A program made the position numbers and the translations under genes. A stretch of 18,746 bases of DNA from Flavobacteriales bacterium UBA1958 (GTDB taxonomy: Bacteria > Bacteroidota > Bacteroidia > Flavobacteriales_D > Sanyastnellaceae), in contig DDEI01000071.1 of assembly GCA_002336675.1 (NCBI GenBank), positions 1 through 18,746 of the forward strand, given 5' to 3'. Every line of letters begins with the position of its first letter. The first letter of the stretch is position 1. Positions 5,788-13,799 of this stretch are shown here, piece by piece. Under the pieces are notes generated by a model that was given only the letters and a program-made list of their open reading frames with translations, ran no database searches and was not told where the DNA came from.

Positions 5788-7229
5788 GAAGCATAGGTAT
5801 TATACTAGTATTTGTGTTACACTGCTTTACACTTCATTCTCAAGAAAACATGGGAATAGCGAATAGTAACTTCTCGCCTACGAACACGATTTTTTTGAAC
5901 CCTTCTAGCTCTGCAGATTCAAAAGCGTTCATAGATTTCAATATTATAGGTGCTTCTACCTATGTATTAAATGACTATGCTTACTTCAATGATAATTTAT
6001 TAGCTATCTATAGGGAGGTAGCAGCAGGAAATGAAACAGAGCCAAGATATGACCTCGGTGCAGCTCCGTTTTCGGCTTATGTTGATGTTCAGATTCATGG
6101 GCCAAGTTTAAGCGTTTCTTACGGGAAGTTTGGTGGGGGTCTATTTATGAATCTGAGAAGTGTCGCCTCTGTAAGTGGAGTCCCTGCTCATCTCGTTAAT
6201 CATGCTACGAATGGCTTTGATTTCGAAGATCAATTGGGTAATGACTATACAACTATCAATGCGAATATAGGTTCTTTATCTTGGTTGGAGTATGGAGTTA
6301 ATTTTTCATATATAATAAGCCAAAGTATTCTTGATATGTACACTTTTGGGGGGAACTTAAAGTATTTAAATGGTTTAGCTGGCGCAGGAATAAATGTACA
6401 AAAATGGGATTATCAAGTACAAAATGATTCTATATTAAACTCGTTTGAGTTCGAAGGAGAATATGGCCTTCCCAATATACCAACTGATCAGGCAGGAGCT
6501 TCTGGTCTTTTAGGAAACGGATCTGGGGTCGGTTTAGATCTAGGGTTTAATTATAAGAAAATGAAGAAGAGCACCCAGGGTTACCTTCCTCACGTGGCAG
6601 GGCAATGCAAACTAAAAGATTATCAGTACAAGTTTGGGTTAAGTCTTTTAGATATAGGAAGTATAGGTATAAAGAACGGCTTCTATAGAGAGTTTAGCAT
6701 TGAGAATTCTGTAGTTTGGGAAAATTATGGTGGCACTGACCCGGAGGAAGTGGTTGAAATAGATGAATTGGTAAATAAAGAGCTTTTGCGTTTTTCTAGT
6801 GATTCCGAAAGCAGTAGTTATCGAATGGCTCTTCCTACAGCATTGAGCGCCCAGTTTGATTATAATTTCGGTAAAGGGTTTTATGCGAACTCTACTTTAG
6901 TCCATGGATTTTCTAGAAAAAGAAAATTAGGCATAAAAAAAAGTAGCACGTTTTCTATTACCCCGAGATACGAGAGCAGACGACTAGAGGTAGCTTTGCC
7001 ATTGACCATTCAAAATTATCAAAAGCTAAGATTAGGTGCTGCCATAAGAATTTATTCAGTAATCTTTGGTACGGATAATCTAGGTGGTTTAATGGGAGGT
7101 GGAAGGACGTATGGAGCAGATTTCTATTTTAGTTTTAAGTACACCATGTTCAAACCATGGTATTGTAAAGAAAAGTTAAATCGTGCTCCAAAAAGAAAAA
7201 AAGCTGGAGTAGCCTGCCCTATTTGGTAG
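5784..7229 (+). CDS. DUF5723 family outer-membrane beta-barrel-like protein
   Basis: The 481-residue protein starts with GTG in a GTGA overlap with the FKBP gene; no better ATG precedes the signal peptide MRSIGIILVFVLHCFTLHSQ. The next segment, NMGIANSNFSPTNTIFLNPSS followed by FIDFNIIG, matches the opening of DUF5723 proteins, where a plug-like segment and 'NP(S/A)' motif lead into a beta-barrel. The remainder is a chain of alternating-hydrophobicity strands with glycine turns (YGKFGGGLFMNLR, LEYGVNFSYII, GADFYFSFKYTMF), typical of Bacteroidota outer-membrane barrels. It ends with a basic tail containing two Cys, CKEKLNRAPKRKK and ACPIW, rather than a terminal aromatic. Function is unknown. 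Being last in a coupled operon with two periplasmic foldases makes it a plausible client of them. Confidence 0.75.
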   Translation: MRSIGIILVFVLHCFTLHSQENMGIANSNFSPTNTIFLNPSSSADSKAFIDFNIIGASTYVLNDYAYFNDNLLAIYREVAAGNETEPRYDLGAAPFSAYVDVQIHGPSLSVSYGKFGGGLFMNLRSVASVSGVPAHLVNHATNGFDFEDQLGNDYTTINANIGSLSWLEYGVNFSYIISQSILDMYTFGGNLKYLNGLAGAGINVQKWDYQVQNDSILNSFEFEGEYGLPNIPTDQAGASGLLGNGSGVGLDLGFNYKKMKKSTQGYLPHVAGQCKLKDYQYKFGLSLLDIGSIGIKNGFYREFSIENSVVWENYGGTDPEEVVEIDELVNKELLRFSSDSESSSYRMALPTALSAQFDYNFGKGFYANSTLVHGFSRKRKLGIKKSSTFSITPRYESRRLEVALPLTIQNYQKLRLGAAIRIYSVIFGTDNLGGLMGGGRTYGADFYFSFKYTMFKPWYCKEKLNRAPKRKKAGVACPIW

Positions 7230-7314
7230 ATAGAGAAAACAATAGATTTATATTCATCAGCGCCTCTATGGGGCTAACCAAGGGGTGTTTCTCATTAATT
7301 GTTCTAAATAATCT

Positions 7315-8019
7315 CTAGAAATTAGGCTTAAGTAGATATTTCTGATAGAAATTATCTATTTCTTTTACTGCCTCTTCAGCTGTATCTACCATAACGAATA
7401 AGTCTAAATCTTTTTCAGAGATATTATTCTCAGCTTCGAGTAAGGTGGTCTTGATCCATTCAATTAACCCAGCCCAGAAACTCTTACTCACTAAAATAAT
7501 GGGGAATCGGGCTATTTTAAGAGTTTGGATTAATGTTAATGACTCAAAGAGTTCGTCTAACGTTCCGAATCCACCAGGCATTACAATAAACCCCTGTGAG
7601 TACTTGACAAACATGACTTTTCTTACGAAGAAGTAATCAAAATCAATACTCTTATTACTATCGACATAAGGATTGCTAGACTGTTCAAATGGAAGGTCAA
7701 TGTTCAGTCCTACTGAAGTCCCGCCGCCTCTTTGAGCTCCTTTGTTACCAGCCTCCATAATCCCTGGACCACCTCCAGTTATAACCCCGTATCCTTTTTT
7801 GGTAAGTAAAAATCCGATATCATCAGCCATTTGATAATACTTATTGTCTGGTTTAGTTCGAGCAGAACCAAAAATAGAAACACAGGGTCCGATTTTTTGC
7901 ATTCTGTCATAGCCTTCTACTAGCTCCGCCATAATTTTAAATATGGACCAGCTGTCATTGGATTTAGTCTCGTTCCATGTTCTCTGTCTAAATGCGTCTC
8001 CTATGTTATTATCTTTCAA
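7315..8019 (-). CDS. LOG family nucleoside 5'-monophosphate phosphoribohydrolase (TIGR00730 type)
   Basis: The 234-residue protein carries both family signatures: GGGPGIMEA at residues 82-90 and PGGFGTLDE at 148-156, which bind the nucleotide phosphate and hold the catalytic Arg/Glu. Enzymes of this family split a nucleoside monophosphate into free base and ribose 5-phosphate, and in some organisms activate cytokinins; older names as lysine decarboxylase are misleading. The start is TTG at 8019: the codons upstream are CTT, CCA, CTA, ATA and then a stop, and the next ATG is at residue 30, past the family-conserved TWNETKSNDSWSIFKIM. There is no recognisable ribosome binding site. A rho-independent terminator of the DUF3276 gene ends only ~22 bases upstream, so expression must come from read-through or a promoter overlapping the hairpin. 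Confidence 0.9.
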   Translation of the reverse strand: MKDNNIGDAFRQRTWNETKSNDSWSIFKIMAELVEGYDRMQKIGPCVSIFGSARTKPDNKYYQMADDIGFLLTKKGYGVITGGGPGIMEAGNKGAQRGGGTSVGLNIDLPFEQSSNPYVDSNKSIDFDYFFVRKVMFVKYSQGFIVMPGGFGTLDELFESLTLIQTLKIARFPIILVSKSFWAGLIEWIKTTLLEAENNISEKDLDLFVMVDTAEEAVKEIDNFYQKYLLKPNF

Positions 8020-8040
8020 AAGTGGTAGTATTTAAATTTC

Positions 8041-8069
8041 ATAAAAAATGCTGGCGTGTGCCAGCATTT
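8041..8069 (-). terminator. Rho-independent terminator after the DUF3276 gene
   Basis: Perfect 10-base inverted repeat AAATGCTGGC / GCCAGCATTT around a 4-base loop (8046-8069), followed on the minus strand by six T. It lies 25 bases past the DUF3276 stop and 22 bases before the TTG start of the LOG gene. Confidence 0.85.
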
Positions 8070-8094
8070 ATATATTCACTAACTATTTTTTATT

Positions 8095-8460
8095 CTATAA
8101 ATCTTCAAATTTCACATCAGAAAATTCTTCGTCAATCGAGGTGTCTTCTGAGGTTTTTTCAGCACTCTCTACTTTATCCATTGGTGATTCTGTAGAGTAG
8201 TTTCCTGAGGATTGAAGCTCTTTGATTTTGTCTACAGTTTCGACTAGTCCGTCAGAGAATTTATCGAAGTCTTCCTTATAAAGAAATAACTTGTGCTTTT
8301 CGTAAGAGAAATTACCTTCATCATCGTACTTCCTCTTACTCTCAGTAATAGTGAGGTATAGATCGTTTCCTCTTGTCGTCTTCACATCAAAAAAGTAAGT
8401 ACGCTTTCCAGCTCTTACTGCTTTTGAAAAAATATCATCTTGATTGTTCCCGTCTGACAT
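8095..8460 (-). CDS. DUF3276 / PUR-alpha-like nucleic-acid-binding protein
   Basis: The 121-residue protein contains one DUF3276 domain at about 12-85: IFSKAVRAGKRTYFFDVKTTR, LYLTITESKRKYDDEGNF, and YEKHKLFLYKEDFDKF. This is the bacterial PUR-alpha-like fold, a beta-beta-beta-beta-alpha module that binds single-stranded DNA or RNA; in Bacteroidota and spirochaetes members act as small nucleic-acid-binding regulators. The last ~35 residues form an acidic, probably disordered tail (ESAEKTSEDTSIDEEFSD), which is common in flavobacterial members. The gene has the clearest promoter in this window and its own strong terminator, so it looks like an independent, well-expressed transcription unit. Targets are unknown. 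Confidence 0.9.
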   Translation of the reverse strand: MSDGNNQDDIFSKAVRAGKRTYFFDVKTTRGNDLYLTITESKRKYDDEGNFSYEKHKLFLYKEDFDKFSDGLVETVDKIKELQSSGNYSTESPMDKVESAEKTSEDTSIDEEFSDVKFEDL

Positions 8461-8494
8461 ATTTATAATCTTTAAAATTTGTTCTTACTGTTTT

Positions 8495-8523
8495 CAAATG
8501 TAGAGAAATTTATGAGAAACCAA
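8495..8523 (-). promoter_or_regulatory. Bacteroidota-type promoter of the DUF3276 gene
   Basis: On the minus strand a TTG (8523-8521) is followed after 18 bases by TACATTTG (8502-8495), fitting the flavobacterial pattern TTG-N17-23-TAnnTTTG. The -7 box ends 34 bases before the ATG at 8460. It is the only element in the window with both halves. Confidence 0.6.
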
Positions 8524-8555
8524 TAAAATTGTACAGATTAATGCTAGTAAGGGGA

Positions 8556-11219
8556 TTACCTAGTCAATGTGACATGGCCATTGTATTCGTGAGGATAGCC
8601 AATAAAGTCCGTAGCTATTATTTGATAAGTATACGTGCCGTTGGGGGCGTAGCTTGATCCACTATTCACAGAGCCATTCCATCCTTGATTTTGATCTTCA
8701 GTTTCGAATATAACTTCTCCCCATCTATCAAAGATTCTAAATTCATATTTAGATACGCCTACAACTAAGGGTTTAAATATTTCATTTAGACCGTCATTAT
8801 TTGGCGTGAATGTATTGGGAGCGTAGAATAAATGACCCTCCACAGTTATCATGGCAGAAGCTACATCAAAACAGCCGAAATTGTTTGTAACAGTTTGAAC
8901 TACTTCTAAAAATCCTACCTCTTCAAAATCATGCGTTGGGTTACAATCTGTATTGAAAACACCATCTCCAAAATCATAAAAACAGGAGGTTTCGCCAGAA
9001 CTTGTGCTTGTGATATTTACTGTCGGCTCTAGATATGAAACAGTGTACAAATTTGATTCGAAGCCAGCTGTAGGAGTAGGGTATACGTTTATTATATCTT
9101 GATAAGAAACAATGACTTCATCTGGGCATCCACTACTAGAAGTAACTAGCAGAGTAACGTCATAGACTCCAGGAGCACTGTATTGATGAGTAGGATTTAC
9201 CTCTGATGATGATTGCCCATCACCAAAATCCCAAGTGTATATTAGTTCAGATTCAGACTCTGAGGCATTGAAGAAATTAACCGTAAGTGGCGGACAGCCC
9301 TGATCTCCAAAAAGGAAGAAGTCTGGAATGGGGTTGGCTACTATAGAAATATTTTGACTAATTATTTTAGTGCAATTGTTTTCTGAGATGGCCAGATCTA
9401 CTTGATAATTACCAGAAGAACCCCACGTTACATTGTTGACAATAGGCTGGTCAGAGCCTATAGGGGAGGCGTTTAGACCAAAGTTCCAATTTATTGTAGA
9501 GGCTTGGGAATATAACCCTAAAGCCTGAAAGTCAAAGCTGTGTCCATTAAAACATTGTGGGTCTGGGGATGTGAAAAATGGGTCTAGCAATCCTTGAATT
9601 GAATAAGTTGATGATGTTGCGGATGGGCAGGTATTCTGACTGAAAACCTCTAAATTTACTGTATAGTCTCCTGAATCCGGGAAGGTAAATGAAGGTTCGA
9701 ATGCTCCGCTAACATCATTATCTGATCCAATTACTCCGAAGTCCCAAGAAAACGCCTCTCCATTTGTAGATTCATTCTCAAAATCAAATGTAAACCCATT
9801 ACAATATAACGTCTGACCATTTAAAATCGCCTCAGGTTCTTGTGGAACTGAAAGGCTATAGGTTGTGACAGATTCGCAGCCATTCTCTATCACTGTATAA
9901 GATAAAGCGTAATTACCAGCTTCAGGAGCGTTTTGAGTTAATGTTGAACCACTGAAAGTCTCATCATCAAATTCGGGAGTAAAACTCCAGATAAATTCAG
10001 ACTCGGGATCATAATTATCTGACCCTGTAAATGTATATTCAGGAGTTCCATCATTACACTCAAAAGTTACGCTTTCTATTAAGGCTTCTAATGGAGGATA
10101 GGCATTATAGATATTACTCGTCGTATCAGCGCAGGGCCAAGTAGGATTTGCTATTAAAGTCACTTCATATTCACCCTCTGCCGAGTAAGCATAAAAAGGG
10201 GAATTTATAGAAGAGGTGTCCTGACTAGAATTGGGGTCACCGAAATCCCAAAAGAATGAACTTGCATTAAACGACTCATTTTCGAATTGAAAAGAAAGCC
10301 CATCACAAAACTGAGTTTGATTAGGAATAGCAGCTATAATATTTGGGTCACAACTAGTAACTTGGTATTGAAAATCTCTCATAGTTGTGTTAATTAGCTG
10401 CCCGTTTCTGTATTCGCTGACGCAAATACCCACGGCATACCTTCCTAGCTGAGTTGGCGTTCCTGTCATTTGTCCTGTTACTGGGTCTATTTGGAAATTA
10501 GGCTCTGAGGCGACCTGAATTTCGTTAGAATACCCCGGGCCCCATAAAACTTCATTAAACGGTGGGGCAGGTGGATTAGGTGCAGGATTGTCTGGGTCAC
10601 CACCAAAAAATGGTGAACATAACTCATAAGACAGTAAATCTCCATCTATATCCGTAGCTGAATGGTCAAAGAAAAACTGACCTCCTAGGCACATGGCCAC
10701 GGGAGGTGTATTATTAAATATGGCAGAATTATTTATTCCTTCTGCATTAGTTTCTGAACCAGGAATGGTAGCCCACATGGTCATTCCTGTATCTCCTGGA
10801 TTTACTAGGTTTGCTATACTTTCGTTTCTACAGCATCTTTGGTAGACCAAATCATAACCCCCAAAAACTGGAGGAAAATTAATAATAGTTCGATAAACCA
10901 CTTGTTGAATACATAAGTCAGGAGGAAGAATGAAACACGGGTTTTCTAAGCTTATAGGAACAAAAGAAATTTCCGCATCGCTTAGTGATAAATTTAATTC
11001 ATCAAGAAAATTTCCATTATTATAAACCCCCACTAACGCAAAATCATCAAAGCCCGTTCCTAAAGTATTTTCCGGACCACAATCTCGGTAGACTATTAAA
11101 GTGATTTCATAAGAATCGCCAGCTAGCTTAGAATAAAAAATCTCACCACCTACAATGTGCGTTGCAACGCTACTCAATGAGATAAACAAAAAGGACAACA
11201 CCAAAAAGATTAAAGGCAT
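8556..11219 (-). CDS. Large secreted PKD-repeat protein with T9SS type B (gliding-motility-associated) C-terminal domain
   Basis: The protein is 887 residues from ATG 11219. An ATG at 11309 would add a 30-residue non-signal stretch, and a TATATTTG -7 box at 11281-11274 lies between the two, favouring 11219. The signal peptide ends at SSVA, followed by THIVGGEIFY, a frequent mature start in this family. A Cys-rich N-terminal domain (about 19-290, with QRCCRNES and ATDIDGDLLSYELC) is followed by PKD-like domains near 301-367, 376-459, 470-540, 550-626, 632-709 and 716-793, marked by W-D/N-F-G and Y-x-V-x-L motifs. Residues 797-887 are a canonical type B sorting domain: APNTFTPNNDGLNEIF, FRIFDRWGEVIFE, WNG, YQIIATD. 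It should be exported by Sec and then by T9SS to the surface, probably as an adhesin-like fibre. The start is somewhat uncertain because the n-region lacks a basic residue. Confidence 0.9.
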   Translation of the reverse strand: MPLIFLVLSFLFISLSSVATHIVGGEIFYSKLAGDSYEITLIVYRDCGPENTLGTGFDDFALVGVYNNGNFLDELNLSLSDAEISFVPISLENPCFILPPDLCIQQVVYRTIINFPPVFGGYDLVYQRCCRNESIANLVNPGDTGMTMWATIPGSETNAEGINNSAIFNNTPPVAMCLGGQFFFDHSATDIDGDLLSYELCSPFFGGDPDNPAPNPPAPPFNEVLWGPGYSNEIQVASEPNFQIDPVTGQMTGTPTQLGRYAVGICVSEYRNGQLINTTMRDFQYQVTSCDPNIIAAIPNQTQFCDGLSFQFENESFNASSFFWDFGDPNSSQDTSSINSPFYAYSAEGEYEVTLIANPTWPCADTTSNIYNAYPPLEALIESVTFECNDGTPEYTFTGSDNYDPESEFIWSFTPEFDDETFSGSTLTQNAPEAGNYALSYTVIENGCESVTTYSLSVPQEPEAILNGQTLYCNGFTFDFENESTNGEAFSWDFGVIGSDNDVSGAFEPSFTFPDSGDYTVNLEVFSQNTCPSATSSTYSIQGLLDPFFTSPDPQCFNGHSFDFQALGLYSQASTINWNFGLNASPIGSDQPIVNNVTWGSSGNYQVDLAISENNCTKIISQNISIVANPIPDFFLFGDQGCPPLTVNFFNASESESELIYTWDFGDGQSSSEVNPTHQYSAPGVYDVTLLVTSSSGCPDEVIVSYQDIINVYPTPTAGFESNLYTVSYLEPTVNITSTSSGETSCFYDFGDGVFNTDCNPTHDFEEVGFLEVVQTVTNNFGCFDVASAMITVEGHLFYAPNTFTPNNDGLNEIFKPLVVGVSKYEFRIFDRWGEVIFETEDQNQGWNGSVNSGSSYAPNGTYTYQIIATDFIGYPHEYNGHVTLTR

Positions 11220-11273
11220 CCTTCTTAGGGAGTTAGGTGTTATTTTTAAATTATTCTTCACTTCACTTATGTT

Positions 11274-11281
11274 CAAATATA
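11274..11281 (-). promoter_or_regulatory. putative -7 promoter element of the large PKD gene
   Basis: The minus strand reads TATATTTG (TAnnTTTG match), 54 bases before the ATG at 11219 and downstream of the alternative ATG at 11309. It therefore supports the shorter start. No -33 TTG at normal spacing. Confidence 0.4.
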
Positions 11282-11459
11282 GCTTTAATAATTGACCTTT
11301 TTGTCCCATAAAGACAATCAAAAGCAACTCAAAGTTGCATGGCTTTTGGGATAGCTTAAATCATGATAATTTGGATATACATTTCCAGTTATTCTTAGCT
11401 AATTAAGGGTGAGAAATCACTCAGTATGGCGTAATAAGGTTTAGGGAAATAATTTTTAA

Positions 11460-12656
11460 TTAGCTAATAGCTCCGCTACCAATTAGTTCATCATCAATAT
11501 ACCAGGCAGCAAATTGGCCTTTCGCTATACTTTTTTCGGGAGTTGGAAATACAATATATAATCCACCTGTCTTTTTTAAAAGGGTCGCTTTCCTTAGCTT
11601 TTGTCGGTATCTAATTCTCACAGAGTACTCTTTTTTCTCCCCTTCTTTTAAAGTCATATCTGCTCTTAACCAGCTTACGTCTTCATTTTTAATTTTAAGG
11701 GCATTTCTATATAATCCATGGTGATCTTCCCCTTGACCCACATAGAGTATATTTTCTTTGGTATCAGTTCCCAATATAAATAGAGGGAGTTTCTTTCCGC
11801 CAATATTTAATCCCTTTCGTTGACCTACTGTGAAATAATGAGCGCCAGCGTGAGTTCCTATCGTTTCCGGGCTTAGTGCTTTAAAGTTTGTTTCGGAACT
11901 AATTTCTTCTAATTCATTATCGGTGAAACCGAAGCCGTATTTTTCAGTCAGAGGCTTGATGTATATGGAATCTCTCGCTATTTCTTTTACTTTTCCTTGT
12001 TTAGGCTCTAATTCTTGTTGAAGAAAAACGGGTAGTTTCACCTTTCCGATAAAGCATAATCCCTGAGAATCTTTTTTTTCTGCAGTAGCTAATCCATTTT
12101 TTTTTGCTATTCTTCGTACTTCACTTTTTTGCAAATGGCCAATAGGGAATAAAGCTTTACTTAATTGTTCTTGATTTAGCTGACATAAAAAATAACTCTG
12201 GTCTTTATTCTGATCAGCTCCAGCCAAAAGTTGGTGTATTTCATTTCCCTCAGTGCTTTGAACAGTGTCTTTTTGACAGTAGTGTCCAGTAGCGATATAA
12301 TCGGCATTAAGTTGCAACGCCGCCTTTAGGAACAAGTCAAATTTTATTTCTCGATTACATAACACATCGGGATTCGGAGTTCGGCCTTCTTGATATTCCT
12401 TAAACATGTAATCTACTATTCGCTTTTTATATTCCTCGCTGAGATCGATTACTTGAAACGGAATGCCGATTTTTTCGGCTACTAAAATAGCGTCATTGCT
12501 ATCTTCTATCCATGGACACTCATCATCTAGGATAACAGAATCGTCATGCCAGTTCCTCATGAATATTCCTATAACATCATATCCTTTCTCCTTGAGTAAT
12601 AATGCAGCTACACTTGAATCAACTCCACCAGAAAGACCTATAACCACTCGTTTCAT
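11460..12656 (-). CDS. mnmA: tRNA-specific 2-thiouridylase MnmA
   Basis: The 398-residue enzyme thiolates uridine 34 of Lys, Glu and Gln tRNAs in the cytoplasm, taking sulfur from a relay protein. The ATP-binding PP-loop is GLSGGVDSS at residues 8-15. The two catalytic cysteines are present: Cys100 in NPDVLCNREIKF and Cys201 in DSQGLCFIG. TGHY at 123-126 and KDQSYFL at 151-157 are also conserved. The C-terminal beta-barrel domains are complete (FTVGQRKGLNIGG, LYVGQG). The extra segment around 36-56 with ECPWIEDSNDA, making it slightly longer than the Escherichia coli enzyme, is usual for Bacteroidota. It is a separate minus-strand unit. A TAAATTTG box ends 4 bases before the ATG, suggesting little or no leader. 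Confidence 0.96.
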   Translation of the reverse strand: MKRVVIGLSGGVDSSVAALLLKEKGYDVIGIFMRNWHDDSVILDDECPWIEDSNDAILVAEKIGIPFQVIDLSEEYKKRIVDYMFKEYQEGRTPNPDVLCNREIKFDLFLKAALQLNADYIATGHYCQKDTVQSTEGNEIHQLLAGADQNKDQSYFLCQLNQEQLSKALFPIGHLQKSEVRRIAKKNGLATAEKKDSQGLCFIGKVKLPVFLQQELEPKQGKVKEIARDSIYIKPLTEKYGFGFTDNELEEISSETNFKALSPETIGTHAGAHYFTVGQRKGLNIGGKKLPLFILGTDTKENILYVGQGEDHHGLYRNALKIKNEDVSWLRADMTLKEGEKKEYSVRIRYRQKLRKATLLKKTGGLYIVFPTPEKSIAKGQFAAWYIDDELIGSGAIS

Positions 12657-12660
12657 TTGG

Positions 12661-12668
12661 CAAATTTA
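12661..12668 (-). promoter_or_regulatory. putative -7 promoter element of mnmA, abutting the start codon
   Basis: The minus strand reads TAAATTTG, an exact TAnnTTTG match, with only CCAA between it and the ATG at 12656. If used, transcription would begin at or next to the start codon. No -33 TTG at normal spacing. Confidence 0.35.
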
Positions 12669-12689
12669 CATCAAATTTTAAGTAAGAAT

Positions 12690-13070
12690 TCGTCTATTGT
12701 TAATTAGGAAGGATTCTTAATTAAGCGGTTTGATTCCATTATCTATATGTTGGAGGAGGAAAGTGAGAATGAATTTATAGATCGTACGCTTTTAATTGAT
12801 GATTACCCGAACTCTATATTCATTTTGAGAGAGTTTAATAATTTTATGGTTGGCACGCTTTAAAAAAAAGGCTTCTTATTCAGTGGAAGAAGCATTATCA
12901 CTTTTAGACCATTTCCTGGGATTAGATTATGTCGACTTGAAATATGCGAAGCAATTCAGTATTTGATTTTTTACAAGACTATGAGGTAAACGGCTATTCA
13001 ATTTATCCAGCTACTATTTTTTTGTTCTCACCTTTTCACGTCATCATAATTAAAAAGAGGTAGCCATGTC
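12690..13070 (+). pseudogene. Possible broken gene: short reading frames shifted relative to each other
   Basis: This gene-poor stretch contains protein-like fragments in successive frames. An open frame after a TAG reads EGFLIKRFDSIIYMLEEESENE and on to LREFNNFMVGTL, ending at a TAA (about 12706-12862). At a run of eight A the next frame continues WLARFKKKASYSVEEALSLLDHFLGL up to KYAKQFSI (stop near 12966). A third frame then gives SVFDFLQDYEVNGYSIYP and ends near 13065. The amphipathic EEALSLLDHFL segment hints at helical repeats, but I do not recognise a family. These could be remnants of one small gene broken by two frameshifts, or chance. The remaining bases to 13238 hold a further 27-codon frame (MSFCCFSDF...) with an AGAGG-like site and nothing I can identify. 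Confidence 0.3.
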
Positions 13071-13238
13071 ATTCTGCTGTTTTTCAGACTTCAAATTGAT
13101 TAGTGCGGAAGGCCAGTATCTAGAAACCTCATCGAGAATTGAAATTTAAAATCCTTATGCAATAATGTGTTAGGCTCTGTTTGGCATTAATTATTGTCTA
13201 TCTTGCGGCAACCTTTGTAAAATAAACCCGTCTATTTA

Positions 13239-13799
13239 ATGAGTTCTGAGAAGTCAGAGTTTATAGAGTTAGCTAGGCTCTGCGCAAGCGGAGATAGAAA
13301 AGCACAAGAAAAGCTATATAGATTATTTTATGGAAGAATGCTACCCGTTTGCATGAGATATGCAAAAGATTCAGAGTTAGCAAAAGATTTACTGCAAGAT
13401 GCTTTTATTAAAGTGTTTAGTAAAATTAAATCTTATGATGGGGTGGGGTCGCTTGAAGGATGGATAAGACGAATCATGGTGAATAACGCCATAGATGAAT
13501 TTCGGAAAAAGAAAAATGACTTTTTTCTAATGGAGTCCATTGAAAATGTCAGCGATGCCGAAGAGGAGGAAGATGTCGATAACGAAAAGGAAATTAAGCT
13601 GAAAGCGAGTCAAGTTATAGAGGCTATGCAAGAGTTGAGCCCGGCATACAGAGCTGTTTTTAACATGTTTGTTTTTGAAGAAATGACACATGCGCAAATA
13701 GCCGAAAAACTTGGGATTAGTTTAGGTTCGAGTAAGTCGAACCTATCTAAAGCCAAAAGAAATTTAAAGAACATACTGTCAAAAGATCTTTTAGGATGA
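13239..13799 (+). CDS. ECF-type RNA polymerase sigma factor
   Basis: The 186-residue protein has only the two sigma regions typical of ECF (group 4) factors. Region 2 covers about 15-90, with AKDLLQDAFIKVF (core binding, 48-60) and EGWIRRIMVNNAIDEFRKKK (promoter melting and -10 contact, 73-92). An acidic linker (EDVDNEKE) follows, then region 4 at about 120-180 with ELSPAYRAVFNMFVFEEMTHAQIAEKLGISLGSSKSNLSKAKRNL, a helix-turn-helix for the -35. It redirects RNA polymerase to a regulon that cannot be deduced here. The stop overlaps the start of the next gene by 4 bases (ATGA), the usual arrangement for an ECF factor and its cognate membrane regulator. Upstream, AACCTTTG at 13210-13217 is a one-mismatch -7 box. 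Confidence 0.92.
   Translation: MSSEKSEFIELARLCASGDRKAQEKLYRLFYGRMLPVCMRYAKDSELAKDLLQDAFIKVFSKIKSYDGVGSLEGWIRRIMVNNAIDEFRKKKNDFFLMESIENVSDAEEEEDVDNEKEIKLKASQVIEAMQELSPAYRAVFNMFVFEEMTHAQIAEKLGISLGSSKSNLSKAKRNLKNILSKDLLG

Noticed and set aside
7230..7314. Bidirectional terminator between the DUF5723 and LOG genes
   Set aside because: Only imperfect short inverted matches (AACAAT/ATTGTT and AGCGCC/GGGGCT) were found, without a U-run.
12841..12870. Programmed frameshift at the eight-A run
   Set aside because: The A-run precedes a stop and the fragments have no recognisable product, so decay, sequencing error or chance is simpler.
13180..13217. Promoter of the sigma gene formed by TTTG 13180 and TATCTTGC or AACCTTTG
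   Set aside because: Boxes have mismatches and spacers (15 or 26 bases) outside the usual range; not listed as a promoter.
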